Shown here: positions 6,906 through 10,830 of the stretch, piece by piece
Layout: every line of letters begins with the position of its first letter
Numbering within the stretch: the stretch's first letter is position 1
NCBI GenBank assembly: GCA_030667645.1
Contig: DAOUVM010000044.1
Span: 1-10,830 of the forward strand
From: Ardenticatenales bacterium
Lineage (GTDB): Bacteria > Chloroflexota > Anaerolineae > Promineifilales > UBA4811
Reading direction: 5' to 3'
DNA: 10,830 nt
The notes under the pieces: model-generated
What the model saw: only the letters and a program-made list of their open reading frames with translations
Databases searched by the model: none
What the model was told of the DNA's origin: nothing
Translations under genes and position numbers: made by a program

Positions 6906-6984
6906 GATCCGTATCCTTCGCCGATCAGGTATTGTGCCCACAGTGGACACTGCCTACCCTGGAATACGGCCGGGTTCATGCCGA

Positions 6985-7013
6985 ATTTTAATCCGAGTTG
7001 CCCTCAGGCGCAA
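6985..7013 (-). promoter_or_regulatory. Promoter for the aminotransferase-like gene
   Basis: On the minus strand, TTGCGC (7013-7008), a 17-bp spacer and TAAAAT (6990-6985) form a plausible sigma70-type promoter with a start near 6978. It lies about 75-100 bp from the divergent dnaN promoter in the same intergenic region. Confidence 0.5.
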
Positions 7014-7085
7014 TCAACTGCCCCTCCGACAACCGAAACTCGAAACACCGTCCGGTCTGTTTCTCGCCACTGTCGGAAATCCGAT

Positions 7086-7113
7086 TTGAACTTTTCCGGT
7101 ATTGGCGTATAAT
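7086..7113 (+). promoter_or_regulatory. dnaN promoter
   Basis: TTGAAC (7086-7091), a 16-bp spacer and a perfect TATAAT (7108-7113) make a strong sigma70-type promoter with a start near 7120 and a leader of about 42 nt. A short inverted repeat, TCGGA-aa-TCCGA (7073-7084), abuts the -35 and could be an operator, though it is small enough to arise by chance. Confidence 0.65.
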
Positions 7114-7161
7114 TGCATTACTGTTCAACAGCACAACAAATCCGCCAGTGGGAGAGCGCCG

Positions 7162-8292
7162 ATGAAGTTGACCTGCCTGCAAGAAAACCTGTCGAGAGGG
7201 CTGAACATCGTTGGCAAGGCAGTGAGCACCAGGAGCACATTGCCGGTACTGGGTAATGTGCTCCTGGCCACTGACCAGTCCCGCCTGAAACTGGCGGCCA
7301 CCAACCTGGAGCTTGGAATCAACTGCTGGATAGGCGCTCGCATTGAGGAAAAGGGGGCGATCACGTTACCAGCCCGTACGCTGGTGGACATGGTCAATGC
7401 CTTTACGGCAGAAAAGGTCAGCATGGAGCTCAACGTCCGGTCCAAGTCCTTGCGATTGACCTGCGGCCGGAGTGAGGCGAACATCAAGGGCATTGACGCG
7501 GAAGAGTTTCCCCTCATCCCCGAGTCAGAGCCGGATGGCGTCGAGATCCCTTCCGGGGCCTTTGGGGAGATGATTACCAAGACCGCCTTTGCCGCGGCCG
7601 CCGACGAAAGCCGGCCGATTCTCACCGGCGTGCTGGTCAAGTTCGACGGTGAGCGGGTCACGATGGCAGCTGCTGATGGCTTTCGCCTTTCAGTGGCCTA
7701 TTCCGGGCTCGGCTCGCCGGTTGACGAGCCGTTCACGCTGATCATACCGGCGAACTCGCTCAAGGAGCTTAACCGGATCTGTGGCGACCAGGAACAATCC
7801 ATCAGGCTGACGCTTCCGGCCGGCCGGGGGCAGGTGATCTTTGCCATAAAGGACGTAGACCTGGTCTCCCAGTTGATCGATGGCGCTTTTCCTGACTATG
7901 ATCAGATCATCCCGACCTCTCACACCACGCGGACGGTGGTCGCCACGACAGAGATGCTCGCTGCGTGCAAGACGGCCGACATTATCGCTCGCGAGGCAGC
8001 CCACACCGCCCGCGTGCGTGTTCTGCCTGACGACGAGTTGACCCCCGGACACATGGTGGTGGCAGCCATGTCGGCCGAGACGGGCGACAATGAGACCGAG
8101 ATCGACGCCCTGGTGGATGGGGACCCGGTCGAGGTCGCCTTTAACGTCCGGTACCTCAACGAGGTATTGAGCGTGATTGATACGCCCCAGGTGGCAGTTG
8201 AGACGGTCAGCGAATCGAGTCCTGGCGTGATCAAACCGGTGGGCAACGACGATTTTGTGCACGTGATCATGCCGATGCACCTCGGCCGGTGA
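7162..8292 (+). CDS. dnaN: DNA polymerase III beta subunit (sliding clamp)
   Basis: 376-residue beta clamp, the ring-shaped homodimer that holds the replicative polymerase and many repair proteins on DNA. Three similar clamp domains of about 125 residues each are expected from the length. Recognisable family segments are MKLTCLQENLSRGL at the N-terminus, STRSTLPVLGNVLL (about 25-38), PILTGVLVKF (about 153-162), AADGFRLSVAYSG (about 168-180) and the C-terminal IMPMHLGR, the counterpart of the usual IMPMRL end. The frame opens at a TTG at 7102, but that codon lies between the -35 and -10 elements; ATG 7162 has GGAGAG (7151-7156) 5 nt upstream and begins with the conserved MK(L)T sequence. It is a single gene here, not next to dnaA, recF or gyrB, and is followed by a separately promoted tRNA operon. 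No obvious terminator separates it from that operon, so some read-through is likely. Confidence 0.97.
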   Translation: MKLTCLQENLSRGLNIVGKAVSTRSTLPVLGNVLLATDQSRLKLAATNLELGINCWIGARIEEKGAITLPARTLVDMVNAFTAEKVSMELNVRSKSLRLTCGRSEANIKGIDAEEFPLIPESEPDGVEIPSGAFGEMITKTAFAAAADESRPILTGVLVKFDGERVTMAAADGFRLSVAYSGLGSPVDEPFTLIIPANSLKELNRICGDQEQSIRLTLPAGRGQVIFAIKDVDLVSQLIDGAFPDYDQIIPTSHTTRTVVATTEMLAACKTADIIAREAAHTARVRVLPDDELTPGHMVVAAMSAETGDNETEIDALVDGDPVEVAFNVRYLNEVLSVIDTPQVAVETVSESSPGVIKPVGNDDFVHVIMPMHLGR

Positions 8293-8295
8293 GGC

Positions 8296-8324
8296 TTGAC
8301 GCGCGGCTTCCCGCCGGTTATACT
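8296..8324 (+). promoter_or_regulatory. tRNA operon promoter
   Basis: TTGACG (8296-8301), a 17-bp spacer and TATACT (8319-8324) are close to consensus. Transcription would begin near 8331, about 3 nt before the first tRNA, so the 5' leader is very short. The -35 starts only 4 nt after the dnaN stop codon. Confidence 0.75.
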
Positions 8325-8333
8325 TTTTCTGTG

Positions 8334-8408
8334 CGGGGCGTAGCTCAGATCGGATAGAGTGCGCGGTTTGGGTCCGCGAGGTCGCCGGTTCAAGTCCGGC
8401 CGCCCCGA
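8334..8408 (+). tRNA. tRNA-Pro (anticodon UGG)
   Basis: Full cloverleaf: acceptor CGGGGCG (8334-8340) with CGCCCCG (8401-8407); D stem GCTC/GAGT; anticodon stem CGCGG (8362-8366) with CCGCG (8374-8378) around loop TTTGGGT, anticodon TGG at 8369-8371; T stem GCCGG/CCGGC around TTCAAGT. C1-G72 is typical of tRNA-Pro. Discriminator A8408. The 3' CCA is not encoded. It is the first of three tRNAs. Confidence 0.96.
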
Positions 8409-8411
8409 CTT

Positions 8412-8482
8412 GCGGGTGTAGCTCAATGGTGGAGCCCCAGCCTTCCAAGCTGGTCGTGAGGGTTCGATTCCCTTCACCCGCT
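8412..8482 (+). tRNA. tRNA-Gly (anticodon UCC)
   Basis: Full cloverleaf: acceptor GCGGGTG (8412-8418) with CACCCGC (8475-8481); D stem GCTC/GAGC; anticodon stem CCAGC (8437-8441) with GCTGG (8449-8453) around loop CTTCCAA, anticodon TCC at 8444-8446; T stem GAGGG/CCCTT (one G-U pair) around TTCGATT. Discriminator T8482, as in most bacterial tRNA-Gly. CCA is not encoded. Only 3 nt separate it from tRNA-Pro. Confidence 0.96.
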
Positions 8483-8499
8483 CCTTCACAATCGAATAT

Positions 8500-8572
8500 G
8501 GGCCCATAGCTCAATGGTTAGAGCAACCGGCTCATAACCGGTCGGTTCCAGGTTCGAATCCTGGTGGGCCCA
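8500..8572 (+). tRNA. CAU-anticodon tRNA: elongator tRNA-Met or, more likely, lysidine-type tRNA-Ile2
   Basis: Full cloverleaf: acceptor GGGCCCA (8500-8506) with TGGGCCC (8565-8571); D stem GCTC/GAGC; anticodon stem ACCGG (8526-8530) with CCGGT (8538-8542) around loop CTCATAA, anticodon CAT at 8533-8535; T stem CCAGG/CCTGG around TTCGAAT. Discriminator A8572; CCA not encoded (CCT follows). It is not the initiator: base pair 1-72 is a normal G-C, and the GGG/CCC anticodon-stem pairs are absent. C4-G69 and C5-G68 in the acceptor stem match the determinants reported for the lysidine synthase TilS in E. coli, which favours tRNA-Ile2. Identity between the two is not settled by the sequence alone. 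Confidence 0.9.
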
Positions 8573-8585
8573 CCTGAGATCTGTA

Positions 8586-8613
8586 AAATCCCCGTGCCAT
8601 GGCGCGGGGATTT
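8586..8613 (+). terminator. Intrinsic terminator of the tRNA operon, possibly bidirectional
   Basis: AAATCCCCG (8586-8594) and CGGGGATTT (8605-8613) form a perfect 9-bp stem that can extend inward through a T-G wobble and GCC/GGC. A T-rich tail follows (TTTCTCTTTC). On the minus strand the stem is followed by TTTTACAG, so it may also end the convergent lipoprotein transcript, whose stop is about 80 nt away. I see no other feature in 8614-8694. Confidence 0.85.
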
Positions 8614-8694
8614 CTCTTTCATTCGATCAAGACCGGACTCGGCAAAGAATCGACCAGATCAGTGAGTGGCGAGATGTCAACCGATGGACCCGCC

Positions 8695-9882
8695 TCAGGG
8701 GAGTTGTGGTCGCCCAAAATCGGCGATGATATAGTATCCCCAACCGGTCGGCGCCACTCCTATCCCGACTTCTGTCACCCATGAACTGAGCAGCGTGCGC
8801 CGGTGCGGGTCGTTGGGCGGTATCTCGTCCATCCAGAAATCCAGCGCACCCTGGGGCGAACGCGCCTGCACCCAGCACTCGGCCGTCCCCTCGGCCTGAT
8901 ACCCAGCGCGCAGAATGCGGGCTGCTGCATGTGAACCGTCAGACCCAACGTGGCTGCACGAGCCGCGCTGCGCACAATCCTCGGCATGGAGTTGAGCCGC
9001 CCACGCCAGCGTGTCGCTATACGCAAAGGGGAGCATGCCGTGCTGGGCCCGCACCGTGTTGATGAGGCCAAGCAGCTCATGGGGCCACCCGACGATACTT
9101 CCAGAAAGTGGATTCGCAACGGCCGGGGTGGGCGACGGTTCCGTTATCGGCCGGACCGGTTCAGATGTATCTGGTGCGAGCGGTGCCGGCGGCTGAGTAG
9201 GTTCCGGCGCCTGCACCGCTGTGAGCGGCAAGAGCAACGTCTGCCCCACCGCCAGAAGGCCGGGGTCGGTAATCCCATTGACAGTAGCCAGCACCGTCGC
9301 GTCCAGGTGATGAAAGGCAGCGATGCCGATCAGCGTGTCCTTTTCCTTGACCTGATAAGCCGTCCAGAACGGCTGGGAATCCTCCCATCCGGTCGACGGG
9401 GGGATGGCCAGGACCCAACCGGCCTGCACGGCCGTCTCCTCCCCGAGATCGTTCTCTATCTGGATCGCCGCCATCGGAACCTCATACTGCAGCGCCAGCC
9501 CCAGCAGTGTATCCCCCACCTCGACAGTGTGCTCGATGGCCGGCCGAGCGGGCGTCGCCGACTCGGTCACTTCCGGTTCCACCGTCGTGGGCTCCACAGC
9601 GCCAGAGTCGGTCCCCAGATCCAAAGAGCTACCACCATCCGAAACCGGCGTGGATACAGGGATCGGTGTCGCCGACGCCGACGGGCCAACTCGGACGGCA
9701 GTGCTGGTCAGCGATGGCGCGACCTGCGCGGTCGCTGTGGGCAAGTAGGTCAAGGAGGGAATCGTCTCCGGTGGCAACGAGGAACAGGAGATCAATCCCA
9801 GCAGTAGCCACCCCAGGACCAGACCTCCGAGAAGGGAAGACGCCCCTACGCGCCTCAGCCCCGTGTCGCTCATAGCTCGCAT
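8695..9882 (-). CDS. Lipoprotein with two LysM domains and a C-terminal CAP (SCP/PR1-like) domain
   Basis: 395 residues from an ATG at 9882. The N-terminus has arginines, a hydrophobic stretch (about 17-31) and the lipobox LISC with C33, so it should be exported and lipid-anchored. A Ser/Thr/Pro-rich linker (about 34-115) leads to LysM 1 (about 117-161, HTVEVGDTLLGLA) and LysM 2 (about 175-219, YQVKEKDTLIGIA). LysM domains usually bind peptidoglycan or chitin-like glycans. A second proline-rich linker precedes a CAP domain (about 268-393) with LINTVRAQHG, the CAP residues H299 and H311 (LHAEDCAQRGSCSHVGSDG), E335 and H360. The biochemical role of bacterial CAP proteins is mostly unknown. The frame extends to a GTG at 9981 that overlaps the upstream stop, but that would put about 50 residues before the signal segment; ATG 9882 has a GGGGGA SD-like run 4 nt upstream and is preferred. 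Confidence 0.88.
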   Translation of the reverse strand: MRAMSDTGLRRVGASSLLGGLVLGWLLLGLISCSSLPPETIPSLTYLPTATAQVAPSLTSTAVRVGPSASATPIPVSTPVSDGGSSLDLGTDSGAVEPTTVEPEVTESATPARPAIEHTVEVGDTLLGLALQYEVPMAAIQIENDLGEETAVQAGWVLAIPPSTGWEDSQPFWTAYQVKEKDTLIGIAAFHHLDATVLATVNGITDPGLLAVGQTLLLPLTAVQAPEPTQPPAPLAPDTSEPVRPITEPSPTPAVANPLSGSIVGWPHELLGLINTVRAQHGMLPFAYSDTLAWAAQLHAEDCAQRGSCSHVGSDGSHAAARILRAGYQAEGTAECWVQARSPQGALDFWMDEIPPNDPHRRTLLSSWVTEVGIGVAPTGWGYYIIADFGRPQLP

Positions 9883-9917
9883 AGATCCCCCACCAATCCA
9901 AAAGCTAGAGAATCTGC

Positions 9918-9936
9918 CCAGCCGGTGACCGGCTGG
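9918..9936 (-). other. 19-bp near-perfect palindrome between the reductase and lipoprotein genes
   Basis: CCAGCCGGT (9918-9926) and ACCGGCTGG (9928-9936) are exact complements around one central base. In RNA it gives an 8-bp GC-rich hairpin with a 3-nt loop. On the minus strand it is followed by GCAGATTCTCTAGCTTTT, a weak T-rich stretch, so it could be a leaky terminator for the reductase or an operator for the lipoprotein gene 36 nt further on. The rest of 9883-9980 shows nothing else. Confidence 0.45.
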
Positions 9937-9980
9937 CGCTTCCTCGTGGAGCGATTCGAGCCGAGATGGTTTGCCGGCCA

Positions 9981-10830
9981 CTAGCGCAGTCCAAAACTGA
10001 ATGGCGTGCCCTCCTCGCTGCGGTCCGTGGCTGGCGGCGGTTCCGGTGAGAGGGCCGATATCTCGGCGCGGAGTTCAGGGGTCATCTCAATCTTCAATGC
10101 CTTGAGCGAGCCCTCCAACTGAGCCAGATCACGCGCTCCGATGATGGGCGCAGTGATGGCTGGATGGCTAGCCACCCAGGCCACCGCCAGGGCGGTTGGC
10201 TCATGGCCTCGCTCCCTCGCCAGGTCCGAAAAACGCTGAGCGGTCTGATACATCCAGTCCGCCCCGTAGCGTGTTTGATAGATCTTGTCCTCAACCAATC
10301 GGCCGCGATCCGGCCGCCCGGATGGCCCGTATTTGCCCGTCAGCAACCCTCCACCAAGAGGACTGTAGGAGATGACACCCAGGTGCTCCGCTTGCGCCAT
10401 GGGCAGAATCTCGGCCTCTGCCTGGCGTTTGGCCAGATTGTACATCGGCTGAATGCACTCGAACCGCGCCCAACCCTCCTTGGCCGAGATGCCCAGGGCC
10501 TTGGCGAATTGCCAGGCGGCAAAGTTGCTGGCGGCCGGGTAGAGAATCTTGCCCGCCCGTACCAGATCATCCAGAGCCCTGAGCGACTCTTCCAACGGAG
10601 TATGGTCGTCAAAGCGATGAAGAAAGAAGAAGTCAATCCGATCGGTCTTGAGCCGTCTCAGGCTCGCTTCCACGGCCGCCACAATGTGGCGGCGTGAGGC
10701 GCCGGCTGCATTGACATCATCCCCGGTCGAAAAGTAGACCTTGCTGGTGATGATCACCTCATCGCGACACTGTGCGATCAGTCGGCCCAGGACCTCCTCG
10801 GATCGGCCGCTTTGGTAGACATTGGCGCAA
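9981..10830 (-). CDS. Aldo/keto reductase (partial, N-terminus beyond the right edge)
   Basis: The minus-strand frame is open to base 10829 and gives 282 residues ending at TAG 9983-9981; the start lies outside the window. It is an NADPH-dependent (by family) TIM-barrel oxidoreductase. Visible landmarks: CANVYQSGRSEEVLGRL at the very start, which contains the active-site Tyr (usual DTAxxY context; the Asp lies just outside), the active-site Lys in IITSKV, His in FFFLHRFD, SNF, QPMYNLAKR, the YSPLGGGLLTGKY loop and PIIGARDLAQLE near the cofactor site. About 50 N-terminal residues are missing compared with a typical member of 310-350 residues. Substrate unknown. It is read in the same direction as the lipoprotein gene, about 98 nt upstream of it, with a 19-bp palindrome between. 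Confidence 0.92.
   Translation of the reverse strand, partial: CANVYQSGRSEEVLGRLIAQCRDEVIITSKVYFSTGDDVNAAGASRRHIVAAVEASLRRLKTDRIDFFFLHRFDDHTPLEESLRALDDLVRAGKILYPAASNFAAWQFAKALGISAKEGWARFECIQPMYNLAKRQAEAEILPMAQAEHLGVISYSPLGGGLLTGKYGPSGRPDRGRLVEDKIYQTRYGADWMYQTAQRFSDLARERGHEPTALAVAWVASHPAITAPIIGARDLAQLEGSLKALKIEMTPELRAEISALSPEPPPATDRSEEGTPFSFGLR

Noticed and set aside
6906..6950. GTG at 6950 as start of the aminotransferase gene
   Set aside because: The ATG at 6905 has AAGGA at 8-nt spacing, and the extra N-terminal residues (RRRIRI-type) look like leader sequence.
7102..7161. TTG at 7102 as start of dnaN
   Set aside because: It lies between the -35 and -10 elements; ATG 7162 has a good SD and gives the usual N-terminus.
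8304..8316. Small hairpin CGGC-n5-GCCG after dnaN, followed by TATACTTTTTCT
   Set aside because: Only 4 bp and located in the spacer of the tRNA promoter; too weak to call a terminator.
8950..9807. Long plus-strand ORF (285 codons) opposite the lipoprotein gene
   Set aside because: Arg/His-rich shadow translation with no domain signature; the minus-strand frame has a lipobox, LysM and CAP motifs.
9883..9981. GTG at 9981 as start of the lipoprotein gene, overlapping the reductase stop (TAGTG)
   Set aside because: It would place about 50 non-signal residues before the lipoprotein signal, and would translate the 19-bp palindrome. Coupled initiation there cannot be fully excluded.
1..10830. CRISPR array, IS element, phage attachment site
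   Set aside because: No regularly spaced repeats, transposase or integrase motifs, or duplicated tRNA 3' ends are visible.

Overview
The window is G+C-rich bacterial chromosome with dense, ordinary gene layout and no sign of phage, IS elements, CRISPR or other mobile DNA. The gene set suggests a member of the Chloroflexota (Anaerolineae-like) or a similar deep-branching group: a stand-alone dnaN, a DUF177/YceD protein, a multi-TM GAF histidine kinase, a lipoprotein with LysM and CAP domains, and a repeat membrane protein with WWALIP motifs. This assignment is an inference from protein style, not proof. Candidate sigma70-type promoters, several with an extended -10, can be read directly in most intergenic gaps.

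Layout. 1-462 (-): the N-terminal 154 residues of a repeat-containing membrane protein that runs off the left edge. 677-1213 (+): DUF177/YceD protein, divergent from it and convergent, with a 4-nt gap, to a large orphan sensor histidine kinase at 1218-3434 (-). 3435-3829 is a divergent regulatory gap with a good minus-strand promoter, a 7-bp hairpin and a plus-strand extended -10. 3830-4924 (+): zinc membrane-dipeptidase family (M19) protein, followed 11 nt later by 4936-5643 (+), an RNase H-fold protein that has lost most of its catalytic acids and is fused to a C-terminal SWIM-type CxC...CxH zinc finger. 5739-6905 (-): PLP-dependent class-V aminotransferase-like enzyme, divergent from dnaN (7162-8292, +), each with its own promoter. 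A tRNA operon follows, Pro(UGG), Gly(UCC) and a CAU tRNA, with a near-consensus promoter at 8296-8324 and a strong hairpin terminator at 8586-8613 that may also serve the convergent gene. 8695-9882 (-): LysM-LysM-CAP lipoprotein. 9981-10830 (-): aldo/keto reductase, its 5' end outside the window.

How the genes work together. Most are unrelated housekeeping or accessory functions placed side by side. The one probable operon of interest is M19 plus RNaseH-SWIM. The aldo/keto reductase and lipoprotein may also be co-transcribed. The most unusual protein is the degenerate RNase H-SWIM fusion. A second point is the CAU tRNA, whose acceptor stem looks more like a lysidine-modified tRNA-Ile2 than a tRNA-Met. 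A third is the striking frequency of GGCCGG, CGGCCG and GCCGGC words throughout the window.
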